Source: Amia ocellicauda (taxonomy: Eukaryota; Chordata; Actinopteri; Amiiformes; Amiidae). From it: a DNA stretch of 64,000 nt. The notes under the pieces are model-generated. The model was given only the letters and a program-made list of their open reading frames with translations. It made no database searches and was not told the DNA's origin. The stretch lies in assembly GCF_036373705.1 (NCBI RefSeq), contig NW_027102766.1, forward strand, positions 1 to 64,000. The letters run 5' to 3'. The position numbers and the translations under genes are program-made. Positions 42,945-55,139 of the stretch are shown here, one piece after another; positions within the stretch are counted from its first letter, which is position 1, and every line of letters starts with the position of its first letter.

Positions 42945-45435
42945 TGGGCACCAGGTGTGGAAAGAGTACACCAGAAAAAAAACAATAAAAGATTGACCAA
43001 GATCTAAGTAAAGAGGACAGCTAACTTGTGGAACATCACCAGGGCACAGGTAGTAAGAGCACTGACATAGAAAGTAAAGACAGAGAATAAAGATCACATA
43101 ACCTGGACCCTGTGCCAGCTAGCCCGAGCATAAGATCCACAGGGTCAATAATTGCAGACAGATGTGAAGTCCACAATGATCCACACCATGCACTGTATAA
43201 CGTAAACAATTAATTTAATGAAACAAAAAGCACAAATGCAATAAATACAATATCCAAAAATCCAAATCCTATCAAAAAATGTCTTGGCCAAAACAAACAA
43301 AAATGTTCAATGATAAATAGTTGGATTAACAAAAAGTGATCACAACAACCAAATACCTTACATTTCAATTTAGGTATACATTTGCATATTATTCTCCCCT
43401 TAGTTGACATAACCCGAAATACCCATACAAAAGATTAACAAACTAAAAAAGGCAGCAACAAAAAACAAAAGGACAGTTGTCAGACAAGACATACAAAGTT
43501 GGAAAATATGAAGAAAATTAAACAAGATTACACAGAAGAAAGTACTAATAATGATGGGGAAAAAAGAAGGGAAAAAAAACTAGTTAAGCTTCTGGGGTAT
43601 AGTAATAAGGAAAGAAGCTAGACTGCAAAAAATACAAACGAAATGATAAAGGAAAACCCGTTGCAAACAAGTTAGAAAGTAGAATATGCACTATAAAAAG
43701 AAACAAGGAAGACGAAAAGAAATAGAAAACAGCAAAAGAGCCAATCTTCCCAAAAACTAAACGATAGATATAATAACTAGACAATAAACCAAGCAAGAAT
43801 AGAAACGAAGGTATAGAATAATACCAATAACAATAATAACCGCCAATGATAAACGCTAATGACAACGGCGTGACAGGACTGGTAGAGGCAGTCAGGGAAA
43901 CAATACAAAAAGAACAAAATCAAACCAGTCCAGAAATCCGGTCCACATCCAGACGTAGACAGCACAGCGCAATCCTCTCCCAAAGACTAGCAGCAATGTC
44001 CACCGCAAGCAACATACTCAATAGCACATCTCCAAGAAAATAATGGAAAAAACACTCCCGACAAACACTGCAGCCTCGCCACCTCACCTTCTTGCCTGCA
44101 TGTGCATGAACTAATGCCCCGTTTCCACTGGCGGGGCGTCCGGACGCGCCGTGTTTTGCGGAGTTAAATCTCTGCTGCTGTTCGCGTCCGTAACGTCCTG
44201 AGGACACGATTCACTGTCAGAAGAGAGGAGTGCGCTGGACTGAGACACAGGAGGACACCAGACACATTGTGTCGGAAGATATAATCTCAAGAAATGACAG
44301 TTTTATTAGCAGCGTGGAGTGAAATCCACGTACAGAGACAATGACTGATACAGTTAATATCCGAGTGCATTAAAGACTGATTTCACAGGACCGGTGCAGT
44401 GACTGACTAGTTAAAATAAACTGAAGGATAATAATCGGATTGTATTAATATTGTATGAACAGCTGGGCGTGTTTCAGGCTGTGTTGTGTGAATGGTGTGC
44501 AGTCTGTTGTATATCAGCCCAGCAGAGACAGTCAGTATGAAGGCGAACACGATTCATTAAAGTGCCCATTTACAAGTGACATGAATGAATAAATAAATAC
44601 AGCAGATCTGGGTTTCCTCTAAAACATAAGGACTGGTTTAATAAATGCGTCCATAAACGCCATGACTGAGACGCGCACACTTTAGTTCAATTATAACTGC
44701 TATATTGTATCTGGATGATTAATCGTGAAACGTGTGTATTTTGTTTCAACTGTATTACCCGGGTTAAGGACGTCTGATAAGTACATTATAAATAATACGG
44801 CAAAAAGTGTTGTTTGCAGTTACAAATCTGTAGAAAGAGTAATAAATGAAGGGGGTCACGCTGTGCGTTTAAAACACATATATACTAGCACAAATGATGA
44901 CGATAATAATAACAATACATATTTGCTATTTAGTATTATTGTTGCACATGGAAACGTATTCTTATGGTAACATGCTTGTCTGAATATAATGTTGCCTCTA
45001 CACGTTTATCTCTTCCTAATATCTCTAACAGAAACGTGTATTTATTACGCTGTTTCCAATCCTGTAAAGAAAGAATAAAACAGACACAAAGTCCTGTCCA
45101 CTCAGGCTGTGTCGCTCTAGTGTCTCCTGTCTCTGTTTTGAACACAAACCAAGCACAGTCGCTGCTCCTGCATCAGAGGACGGATCACAGCGGCCTGGTT
45201 TACAGACACGACACGGCGCTTAAACCAGTGGAACCGAGGCATAAACAGTCCGTCTGGGAAAATAGTTCCCCAGCTCCCATCTCCACTTACTTCTTAGTTC
45301 CCCCCTATTCCTTTACCCCCCCGCCCACCACCTTTTTATAGGGAAACCCTAGAGGACAATAGCAGCATAGCAGGTACAGTTGTTTGTTAAAGGAAAAGGG
45401 ATTCTCTCTCTACTCCAGACTGTTACAACGTATTC
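42945..45435. other. Insertion within Gypsy pol, unclassified
   Basis: The Pol reading (DNHEV..) stops near 42940 and resumes near 45438 with NSNSTNYGRTDLIKHH, so about 2.5 kb is inserted. The ends read TGTAATCGG.. and ..CTGTTACA, a TG..CA style, but no clear target duplication was found. 43200-43850 is A-rich. A Harbinger MITE lies inside (44115-45241). Confidence 0.6.
44115..45241. mobile_element. PIF/Harbinger-like MITE
   Basis: Terminal inverted repeats TGCCCCGTTTCCACTGG (left) and CCAGTGGAACCGAGGCA (right), with two mismatches, flanked by TAA on both sides (44112-44114 and 45242-45244). A 3-bp TWA duplication is typical of PIF/Harbinger. 1,127 bp, no transposase or Myb gene recognised. 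Confidence 0.75.
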
Positions 45436-45437
45436 AA

Positions 45438-46660
45438 CTCCAATTCTACTAATTATGGCAGGACTGATTTAATCAAACATCACATCCATACTGCAACAGC
45501 ATCCCCAGTCAGGCAGCGAGCATACCGCACCTCACCACCAGTGCGTGAAGAAATCAACCGCCAGGTTCAGAAGTTATCGGATGCTGATTTGACTGAGCCT
45601 AGCCACAGTCCCTGGGCATCTCCAGTGTTGTTAGTCAGGAAAAAGGATGGTTCATTCAGATTTTGTATTGACTACAGAAAGCTGAACTCGGTTACCATCA
45701 GGGATGCCCATCCTTTACCACGCGTTGACGATAGCCTGGATGCTTTGTCTGGAGCCACACTGTTTAGCACGCTTGATATGTCTAGTGGCTACTGGCAAAT
45801 ACGAATGGAAGAAAAGGACAGAGACAAGACTGCTTTCACTACTGGAGATGGATTATATGATTTCAAGGTCATGCCCATGGGGTTAAGTAATGCACCACCC
45901 ACATTTCATCGCTTAATGGAGTTAGTGTTACGTGGCCTCCACTGGTCTAAGACATTAGTTTATCTCGATGACATTATTGTCTTCAGTAAGACATTTGAAG
46001 ACCACCTCACTAGCCTGCAAGAAGTGTTCCACAGACTCCGTCAAGCTGGTTTGAAACTTCATCCTAAGAAATGTCAGCTGTTCTGTGCTTTTTCTGGGAC
46101 ATGTTGTTTCACAGTAGGGCATTCATCCAGACCATGCAATTACAGAAAAAGTCCTAAAATGGCCTCAGCCTACTACTGCTACCGAGGTAAGAGCCTTTCT
46201 TCTTCTCTGTTCATACTACAGACGCTTCATTAAGGGGTTTGCAAAAATTGACACAAAAGCACGTCGTGTTTCAGTGGAATGCTGAATATGAAGAAGCATT
46301 CAATTTCTTTTGACTGACTTTATCAGAACCACCAATACTGACCTATCCGGACTTCACCAACAGTTCATCCTACACACAGATGCATCACATGACGTCATTG
46401 GTGCTGTACTGGCTCAAGAACAGCAAGGTGTGGAGAAAGTGGTTGCCTACGCGAGCCATGTGTTAACATCTGCAAAGCGCAAGTGGTCTACATTTGACCG
46501 AGAATGGTGGGCTATAGTGTGGTTACTGAGGCGTTTCTGTCATTATCTGTCAGGTCGCCCCTTCACCATTGTTACTGACCACCATCCATTAGTTGGTCTA
46601 CAGAAGCTACCAATTGATGGGCTCTGGAGTTGGATGTATATAACTGGGTCACGCTGAGTC
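45438..46660 (+). pseudogene. Gypsy reverse transcriptase and RNase H
   Basis: The 45541-46233 frame has SPWASPVLLVRKKDGSFRF, DYRKLNSVTIRDAHPLPR, LFSTLDMSSGYWQIRM and the catalytic YLDDIIVFSKT (about 45958-45990). After a frame change near 46120-46310, RNase H follows with FILHTDASHDVIGAVLAQEQ, KWSTFDREWWAIVWLL and TDHHPL. Confidence 0.92.
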
Positions 46661-47039
46661 ATGCCAATGCTGATTCTCTCTCCTGTCACCTGCGAGATGT
46701 CAGCGATACTCAGACCAGAATGGACAGGAACTGTAAGAATGTGAATTCCATCGCAACGCAGACGACTCCTGAAGCACCTTCAACTTGTGCTTGTTCAGTC
46801 CTTAGTAGACCTGTCCCAGGCATTGCCTGTTGACCTCTTTCAACATCAAAAGGAGGATGCCATACTATCCTAAATTCGAGAATGGCTAATTCAAGGGAAA
46901 AGACCACCTCTCTGGACATTGAGAAGTTCTCCAACACTTAGAGTGCTGTGGTTTCCTAAGCTGTGCCTGCAGAATGAGTTTTTGTGCCGACGTTATTACA
47001 AGAATTCACCTACCAGATCCTCATTCCAGGACTTTTAAT

Positions 47040-47789
47040 ACCACATGTCCTGCAATATTTGCATGGCCACCAGTCAGTCGCCCATTTAGGTTATAAAAAG
47101 ACTTTAGCTCGTGCACAGGACCATTTTTATTGGTAATTTATGGCAAGAGACATTGAAAGCTACTGTCAACAATGCCTGGCATGTCAATCAAGAGCAATGC
47201 CAGTACCAGTTAATCAAGTTCCGCTTCAAACTGTCCAGGCCTGCCAACCTTTTCAAAAAGTCGCTGCTGACATCACTGAACTTCCAATAACTCAGACAGG
47301 AAATAGGTACATCTTGGTAATTCAAGACTACTTTACCAAGTACGTTAACCTGTACCCAATGAAGGATCAACATGCAGTCATTGTTGCTAAGTATATTGTC
47401 GAGGAATATGTACGAGATCATAGTGTTCCTGAATACCTTCATACTGACCATGGAAGACAGTTTGAGGCCGACTTAAAGAGTTGTGTTCCCTTCTGGGCAT
47501 TAATACAATGAGGACTTCACAAGGTGATGGATTAATAGAACGTTTTAATTGCACTCTGAAAGATCAACTTGCTAAGTGCTTGTATGAACAGCAGGATTCA
47601 TGGGACAGCCTCCTAAGCCAAATACAATTAGCCTATAACACCAGTGTGCATACCAGCACCGGCTACACTCCTTTCTTTTTAGTGCATGGTCGAGAAGCTC
47701 GTTTACCTGTGCATTTGATATTTTCCTGCCCTGAAGCCCCATCTACAGCTTCACCTGGAACACCTGCAGAGTATGTGACATCTGTTTGA
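47040..47789 (+). pseudogene. Gypsy integrase
   Basis: Zinc-binding HHCC region (GHQSVAHLGYKKTLARAQ then CQQCLACQ), with a stop at about 47136. The catalytic core shows D in VAADITELP, D in YLHTDHGRQFE, and E in GLIERFNCTLK after a frameshift near 47500. It ends at 47789 soon after HGREARLPV, lacking the usual C-terminal part. Confidence 0.9.
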
Positions 47790-48640
47790 AATAAGTTAGA
47801 TAATTAAAAAATGAATATCTAAAAAACTATAACTGCACTGATGAAACAAAACATGGCACAAACCGGTACAGATGTAGTACAAACGAAAGAGACTATATTG
47901 GTGTGATTTGGATGTTGATGGGGTGCTGAGTGACGTCACAGCTCATAAAATATAATCTTTAGTATCTCGGGAATCATACCGGCACAAACAATTATTTTTG
48001 CGGCACAAACCAGCACAAATGCAGCACAAACAGATACATATATTTTTATTAATATTCTGAACACATGGGGTGCCAACTTCATGGAGGTAAATTGTTTGTA
48101 TGACTTCTTGTTTGGATCTAGGAGTAATCTGCAAACTACATAGTGAAACACATATAGCAGACAGAAATAAGCACAGTGTTGTATTTATATGACGGACTGC
48201 ATTTTACTAAACCCTGAAACCCAGACAATTCACTACAAACTCTACGTCTTGTAAAATGGTTTATTTTACATACACAGAAACAGATAGGCTCACCCTCAAC
48301 ATATTCCACACATATTCCAATATGTTGTAAATTTACAGGTTTACCAGTAGCACAGGTGTATTATTAATCTATTCATGCACTTTTAGACACTTGTCTAATA
48401 CAGAGCCAACAACTGCATTGACAGCTGGTAGCAGGGCTTAGACAATGCTGTGAGCTGGGATTTAAAATGATTCTGTAGGCCAGGGCTTAAAAACTTTACC
48501 CCATTTAAACATTGTCAAATTTGCCTCCAACCCCTAAAATGCTATGGCATGTTTTTTGTATCCTAAACATTGTATGTTAATGTGGTTTATACTTTTGATT
48601 TAAGGTGATAAACATAATTTTATCATATTTTGAATAACAA

Positions 48641-48700
<60 letters not shown>
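48641..48700. repeat. (AAT)n microsatellite
   Basis: About 20 uninterrupted AAT/ATA units. Confidence 0.95.
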
Positions 48701-49895
48701 TCAAAAACATTAAACAAAACTCACCCTGACTATGTCACAACCCCAGGGTGGGGAACCTCTGCTATAGACCCTCATCCACTCTTTCAACAGTTTGTAGGTG
48801 ACTTGTAACACAAGAGCAGAAACATGAAATCTCAGTCTTGGTGGGTGTTTCTGTCCAGTGGTCTGATCTGACACAACTGTCTATTATATTTTGTATTCTA
48901 TTAAAATAGAAAAAAATTGTAGTTCATAAAAAAAGTGTTAAATCTGCTACTCTTATGAGTATCTCTGCAGCCCCTCATTGATCCCTTGCAGTGCGTGTTC
49001 ATGTTGATATAGAAGTCGTCAACACAAAATTGTAAAAAAATATGTGAAATAAGTAAACAAGACATTGAGAATAATAGGTCCCTAAGAGAGGACACTGTCA
49101 AATTTAACATTCAATAAAAAGCCACTGTTTTGACCATTTTCAGTTGAATTAATCCTCAGCATTAAGTGCACTGAGACTGTACACAGCTGTCAGATGCCTT
49201 GTACTTTAAGATATGTTGTATATTTAGGCTACCCTGTTATTGCATGAAAAAAATGTTATTTTATGAACGCAGTAAACAAAAGGGGAAACAAATAAATAAT
49301 TGAATTAATCATTTTAAGCACTCTTGCTATTACAAATAACTATGATGAAGGCCTTAACTGACTATCTAGTAACTGTTTAGAAAGAAATGGTTTTCTTTGA
49401 GTGTGCTAAAGAAATAAACTTCTAATTTCTGTCATTACAGTGAACTAACTTGAATACGTAAAGTATACACCTAAAAATTGCTTAGAATTAAATGATTTTC
49501 TTTATGAAATGTACAATTAGTGCTCAAAATAATTACACATCTATATTTCTGTGCTTTGCCATTAATACAGATTTCACTTTATTCTCTATGGGTTGGTTTC
49601 ACAGAGCATGATTAGCACTAGTTTAAGCACATTACTCAGAATATGGCACTCACCACTGTTTGGTATACAACATTATTTAGCCTGAAGGACAATAAAGCAT
49701 ATGCATGGTATATAGTAGTGTACTAGGCTAGCATACGTAATTTACCCATGTATGTAAACAACTTAGAGTCTGAATTAAACCTAGTCACAATGACATGTAG
49801 CTGAATTCAAGAGCCAGTGGCATGCTATTTTAGTTGACAAGGGCAAGAGTTTTAAAAAGTTTTCTAGTCTTTCGTGTAGTTTTTTTCTTGTCTGT

Positions 49896-49937
49896 ATGTG
49901 CGTGTGCGTGTGCGTGTGTGTGTGTGTGTCTGTGTGT
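49896..49937. repeat. (GT)n-type microsatellite
   Basis: Alternating GTGC and GT units. Confidence 0.9.
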
Positions 49938-50437
49938 TCAGCTCTTATGTTTTATATCATACACAGAGTATGGAACAAACTCCCCAGCCATGTTGTTGAA
50001 AGTGACTGTTTAACTTATTGGCTGTGTCTCAGCTTTTAAATCTCAATTTGACTGCCTAGTAAAAGTTACAAAGTGAGGGTAATTTAACCAAAGATAAAGA
50101 ACTGTCTATTGTTTTAAATAAACCTTAATCATTGTTGCCATTATAAATAAGTTGAATACCTAAACTGAGCACATAGCCACAGCTTAGTCAGAAATGGTTT
50201 TATTTAAAGTGACTTTAGTCTTTACAAAAAACTAAGTTGAATACATATAAATTGGGAATATTCCCTGAAAGGGAACTGTATAGAAACAACTAAGACCCCG
50301 TTCACACTTGAGATTATGAACGGGGTCATAGATTTAGGCCGGCCCTGGGTCGGGTCAAAACTAGTCCCGCTTTTCAACCCAGCCTAAATCTTTCGACCCG
50401 GCCTAATGCTGGCCTAAATGTAAATGTGACGTGCAGG

Positions 50438-50804
50438 TGTTGTGACAAACTGAGCTTCCCTATCAGGATGGGCTGCCTGGTATCTGAAAACAATGGGCTA
50501 CTGGCTGGAATGAGCTGCCCCGACTGAAAATATTAAGCAGCTCATCCCGTCAGACATAAAGGACCTGTCTGAATGCGCTACCAGCTGTTTTTCAACACTA
50601 TTACTGTATTAGAAGCTTTCAAACGCTATGTAGCTCATCCTGTCATCTATGCATAAATAGCAAATTGGTCACTATGAAATAACACGGCCAAAATCATTTT
50701 AAATGTTCATAATTATTACCAACAGATTTTTGGGCGTGTTCACTGCGCACGCGTACTTTCGCTAGGCAGCTCATTCTGACAAAGTAGCTCAGTTTGTCAC
50801 AACA
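50438..50804. mobile_element. Nested MITE
   Basis: Ends TGTTGTGACAAACTGAGCT and AGCTCAGTTTGTCACAACA are perfect inverted repeats of 19 bp enclosing 367 bp. No clear target duplication and no coding sequence. Family unknown. Confidence 0.7.
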
Positions 50805-50886
50805 TCTGTGCTGGGCCGGTGAACAGCGTCAGCGTGTGACGCAACTCAAGCCCCGCCCCCAGAGACTGCGTGTCTGAGAGACGGGG

Positions 50887-51095
50887 AATAAACACAGAGT
50901 AAACACAGAGTAAACACAGAATAAACACACAGTAAACACAGAATAAACACACAATGAACACAGAGTAAACACAGAGTAAACACAGAGTAAACACAGAGTA
51001 AACACACAATAAACACACAATAAACACAGAGTAAACACACAATAAACACACAGTAAACACACAATAAACACAGAGTAAACACAGAGTAAACACAC
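50887..51095. repeat. 11-bp minisatellite (TAAACACAGAG)n
   Basis: About 19 tandem copies of an 11-bp unit with variants TAAACACACAA and TAAACACACAG. All three minus-strand frames stay open, but this is a by-product of the repeat. Confidence 0.95.
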
Positions 51096-51157
51096 AAGTG
51101 TCGGGGTGTCGAACTGGTAAAAATTTGAGGCGCCTAATAAGTGTGAACGGGGTCTAA

Positions 51158-51692
51158 TTTGGGCTATTAACTGCGCTGTAGTAAAAAGTCATGAAACCCT
51201 GTCTGATTACGTATTCCTTCTTTTATTGTTCTTCTTAGTTTTCTCTCTGGTTTAGTGTCCTGGAAAAGGACAGCACATACTTATCAGATTGGGTGTGAAA
51301 CGGCAGAGCCCTGAACGCGGCTATCAGTAGCACGCGATGGTGCCATTCTAGATAAGGCCCTACAAACAGGCCATAAGGCCATATCAACCCCACAACAGAG
51401 CCAGAGAGATCTAGTTTATGTAGCAGTCCTATGAACCCAGTACTCAGAGTGTTTGTTTTTTACTAAAAATGTTTTTATTTAAAACAGCCCTATACATTCT
51501 CACTCTATATTGATACATGTACATCAAGTGAAAACATATTGTTGTGGTTATTGCATGAGCATTTCTCTTCTTTCCTATGTATTATATCTGCTTAGAAATG
51601 TTCAGTCCTGATCATTTATACAATTTCATTCTTAAACATGACCTATTTATCTAAATTGTGTATATATGAATTACCTTTAAATATATGTATCT
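51158..51692. other. Non-coding stretch
   Basis: Nothing recognised. Confidence 0.5.
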
Positions 51693-52190
51693 TAAGAACA
51701 TAAGAACATAAGAAAGTTTACAAACGAGAGGGGGCCATTCGACCCATCGTGCTCGTTTGGTGTTCATTAATATCTAAGTGATCCAAGGTTCCTTTCCAGA
51801 CTATTGTTAAATGTTCCCAAACTTTCAGCTTCAACCACATCGCTGGGTAGTTTAATCCAGATTGTGACTACTCTCTGTGTAAAGAAGTGTCTCCTGTTTT
51901 CCGTTTTGAATGCCTTGAAGACCAATTTCCATTTGTGTCCCTGCTGATCTGGAAAAGCTCCTCTGGTTTGATGTGGTCGATGCCTTTCATGATTTTGAAG
52001 ACTTGGATCAAGTCCCCACGTTGTCTCCTCTGTTCCAGGGTGAAAAGGTTCAGTTCCTCAGTCTCTCAGTAGGACATTCCCTTCAGACCTGGAATAAGTC
52101 TGGTTGCTCTCCTCTGAACTGCCTCTAAAGTAGCGATATCCTTCTTGAAGTGTGGAGCCCAGAACTGTACACAGTATCCAGATGAGGTCT
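51693..52190 (-). pseudogene. CR1-like LINE 3' fragment, inverted
   Basis: Reverse complement of the 3' part of the CR1 family at 36016 and 53231-59335. It begins with the tail AAGAACATAAGAACATAAGA and covers the C-terminal segment. 5'-truncated near 52190. Confidence 0.85.
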
Positions 52191-53230
52191 TACTGTCTGT
52201 CTGTCTAATTGGAATTCATATTTTGTTTTTACCATTTTACCAGTATTTTACCATGCTACACTTACTATGCTCTCTTGTAATCTTAGTCTGTATTGCAGTT
52301 TGGGGTGTACAGTATTTCACCCTATTCAAACAAAACATGTATTCAGTCATGACCATTTTTTGTTGTAAAACAATGTAAACAAGTTGAAATCTTTTTAAAG
52401 AACGGCTGGGATTAAATCAAAACAAAACTTTCACACACCTGTTAATAGAAAACTACACAACTGTACTCAGTTGTGGCTCCATTTTTAGTAAGATGCTGCT
52501 TTCTCCTAATCAGAAATGTAACCGCTATGATGTACAGGTTTTTAGTTTGCTATTAGCGGGTGGATCAAAATTTTGATTTAATCTGGCCCCATGTCAAGGT
52601 AAACATGTTTATATTGGTTTATCCACAGAGAGATATATGTTTGGCACATGTATTCTTCTAGCTCATGTAAACCTAACAAAGAAACATAAAATACCATGAT
52701 ATTAAAACATGATGTACATAGAATGTTAAAACAATGAATGGTCATGTCAGCACCGAAGGCATTTGAAGTAGGAAGGGAGGCCTTTGTGTGATAGTTGAAG
52801 TAAAGAAACTGAAACTTTGAAGGCAATTATTTCTTTCTCTGTGAAGAGTAACATTTCAGGGCTAGCCTTGTCCCTCTGTATGTATGGCTTCCTGTAGGAG
52901 ATTTCAGACCAAAGCTGTTACACTGTCCTCTTACTCTGAGCTGCAAACTGCTGCTCTGGCTGCTTCTCAAAGCATTTCCAAATGCAGTAAATCAATGTTG
53001 GTCTAAACTTCATTGGGTGTCTCCAGGTTAGAGATGTACTCGATTTCCTCATGTGAATGAAACATATTCACTTTATTATAGAGCAAATAAGATATCAAAG
53101 GTAATATTTGGTCATAAAATCATGGCCTTACAAGGTAAACCATTGACATTAGTACTGTCTGTAGTTTGCCTAAATTGAAGTCAATTCAGCTGCGCTGTTT
53201 CTTGGTCACAAACGTTAAGTTGACTAGGGA
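52191..53230. other. Non-coding stretch
   Basis: Nothing recognised. Confidence 0.5.
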
Positions 53231-53247
53231 TCTGAAAAGAAAAACTA

Positions 53248-53550
53248 ATGTTTAGAAGCATGTGGCCACTACAGTGTCAAGTTTGCAGAATTATTGCCCT
53301 CCTGGATGAACTCATCCAAGAAGCTTTCATTTGTGAATGTTGTTGGCATGTTGAAATCCTAGAGATCAAGGTTCGTGATCTTGAGGCTCAGCTTGTCAAT
53401 CTGCGCTGTATTAGGGATATAGAAGAATTAGTCAATCAGCCCATGAGAGAGATGGTGTGCACACCAAAACCTAGGAGAGTTGAGACCTTAGAGCAGGGCC
53501 GCGTAGAGAACTACTGGGTTACAGTAGGTCGTAACCACAGAAAAGGGTGC
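53248..53550 (+). pseudogene. CR1 ORF1, N-terminal part
   Basis: Cys-rich start (QCQVC then CECC), a coiled-coil-like ELESKVRDLEAQL-type segment (here EIKVRDLEAQLVNLRCIRD), then PKPRRVETLEQGRVENYWVT. Known CR1 ORF1 proteins have such a zinc-binding/coiled-coil region before an esterase. The frame runs on into DIRS sequence, so the protein is broken. Confidence 0.6.
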
Positions 53551-53799
53551 GCACAACATCTAGTTATCTTTCAAGTTGGAAGCACTGCCCAAGGGGGAGG
53601 GGTTTCTGCGCACTGCCGTAGGAACCTGATCGAAACGTCACTCAGAACAGGTCCCTCCCCACATCCCGTTTACGTCCATGTCTATTTGTATTGTTTAGTT
53701 ACGGCCTATTGCGTCTCTTCCTGCTTCTGCTGCTGCGCCGGCTGCTGCTACTGCACCTGCCACAGCAGCTGCACCCCCCGTGCCCCCCCTGCCTGCTGT

Positions 53800-54955
53800 G
53801 CCTGTGGTGCACGCCACCCTCCTGCATGTGTACGTGACCAACAAGGAAGAGCGGCGGAACAACGCCCACGGGCTCACATTCTATTATCCATACTTCCTTG
53901 TGCCCAAGAAAGATGGCGGTTTCCACCCCATCTTGGATCTTAGGCGCCTGAACTGCCACCTCAAGGTGTTGCACAGGTGTCGCTAGCCCCACCTACTTTT
54001 TCCAAGTGCATGGACGTTGTGTTATCCCCCTTGTGTTGTCAGGAGGTCCGCGTCCTCAACTATCTAGATGACTGGCTAGTTTGTTCTCACTTGAGGGAGC
54101 AGGTTCAGAAACACACAAACCTGGGTCAATCAAGAGAAGAGCCGCCTGACGCCAACTCAGCAGGCACAGTTCCTCGGACTGCCCCTCGATTCCATTGCCA
54201 TGCTCGCCACGCTGGTGCCAGAGAGTGTTGCCTCCATACACAAGTGTCTCTCCCTCTTCTGACTGAGAGCTCGTGTCAGGGTGTCCCTTTGCCAGGGGCT
54301 GCTGGGCCTCCCCCTTGGCCAAGGCCACTGCAGTGGTGGTTCAGGTCTCTCAGGATGCATCCTTTCCGCAATCAAGCACGCCGAGTCATAGTTACTCCGG
54401 CGTGCTGGAAGGCACTCCATTTGTGGCAGAGCCCTCACAATTTGACCCACGGTGTGCCCCTGGGGCCAGTCTACCACCGAGCAGTTATGACGACAGACAC
54501 CTCCAAGCAGGGTTTGGGAGCCGTCTGTGATGGACGTGGAGTCTGAGGCAGGTGGACGGAGCCCGCATGGGCCCTCCATATCAACGTCCTGGAGTTACAA
54601 GCAATACTCCTTGGACTGTCTAATTTCCTGCCAGTCCTGTGGGACATACATGTGCTGGTTCGGATGAACAACACAGCGGTCGTCGCCTATATTAACAGGC
54701 AAGGAGGTCTCCGGTCGCGCAGACTGTACTGTCTAGCACGTCGTCTGCTTCTGTGGGCCCAGCCACGGTTCCGCTCCATCAGAGCAGTTCACCTCCCAGG
54801 CCTAGCCAACACGGTAACGGACTTCCTCTCTTGGGGAGGCCCCCCGGTCTCGGAATGGCACCTCCACCCATCTGTGGTACAGCAACTGTGGAGCCGGTTC
54901 GGCAGGGCGGACGTGAATCTCTTTATCTCGGCAGAGTCCACACACTACCCACTAT
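53800..54955 (+). pseudogene. DIRS reverse transcriptase and RNase H
   Basis: YFLVPKKDGGFHPILDLRRLN (finger motif) is followed by an internal deletion. Then SLAPPTFSKCMDVV and the catalytic LNYLDDWLV (about 54057-54083) appear. RNase H is seen in VMTTDTSKQGLGAVCD, VRMNNTAVVAYINRQGG and LPGLANTVTDFLS. Several frame changes. Confidence 0.85.
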
Positions 54956-55139
54956 GAGTCTCCTTTATGTGTTCCCACCGTGCAACGAGCAACAGTTTTG
55001 CTGATAGCCCCTTGGTGGCCTCGCAGACTCTGGTTCACAGACCTGATCGCCCTCCTCCATGGATAGCCTTGGCAGCTCCCAGTGAGAGTGGACTTGTTGT
55101 CCAAGGTGCGGGGCATGCTTTGGCACCCCAATCCGGGCC

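Larger units (their letters stand above)
40762..47800 (+). mobile_element. Ty3/Gypsy retrotransposon, interrupted and decayed
   Basis: Gag, protease, reverse transcriptase, RNase H and integrase regions occur in Gypsy order on one strand. Between protease and reverse transcriptase about 2.5 kb of unrelated sequence is inserted (about 42945-45435). Multiple frameshifts and stops are present. No LTR pair was identified. Confidence 0.85.
47801..50290. other. Non-coding, with microsatellites
   Basis: No gene recognised. 47855-48035 has several GGCACAAAC / GCACAAATGCAGCACAAAC phrases. An (AAT)n tract lies at 48641-48700 and a (GT)n-like tract at about 49896-49937. Confidence 0.6.
50294..51154. 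mobile_element. PIF/Harbinger-like MITE with nested element and minisatellite
   Basis: Perfect terminal inverted repeats GACCCCGTTCACACTT / AAGTGTGAACGGGGTC, flanked by TAA at 50291-50293 and 51155-51157. 861 bp, with no coding region. Contains the nested element 50438-50804 and the minisatellite 50887-51095. Confidence 0.85.

Noticed and set aside
43584-43865. Hydrophobic minus-strand frame resembling a membrane protein
   Set aside because: Lies in A-rich sequence whose complement gives Phe/Leu/Tyr runs. No family resemblance.
50797-51097. Three overlapping minus-strand frames rich in Cys, Leu, Val, Tyr and Phe
   Set aside because: Products of an 11-bp minisatellite lacking stops in any frame, not a membrane protein.
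53695-53992. Ala/Gly-rich minus-strand frames
   Set aside because: Antisense shadows of the GC-rich DIRS leader.
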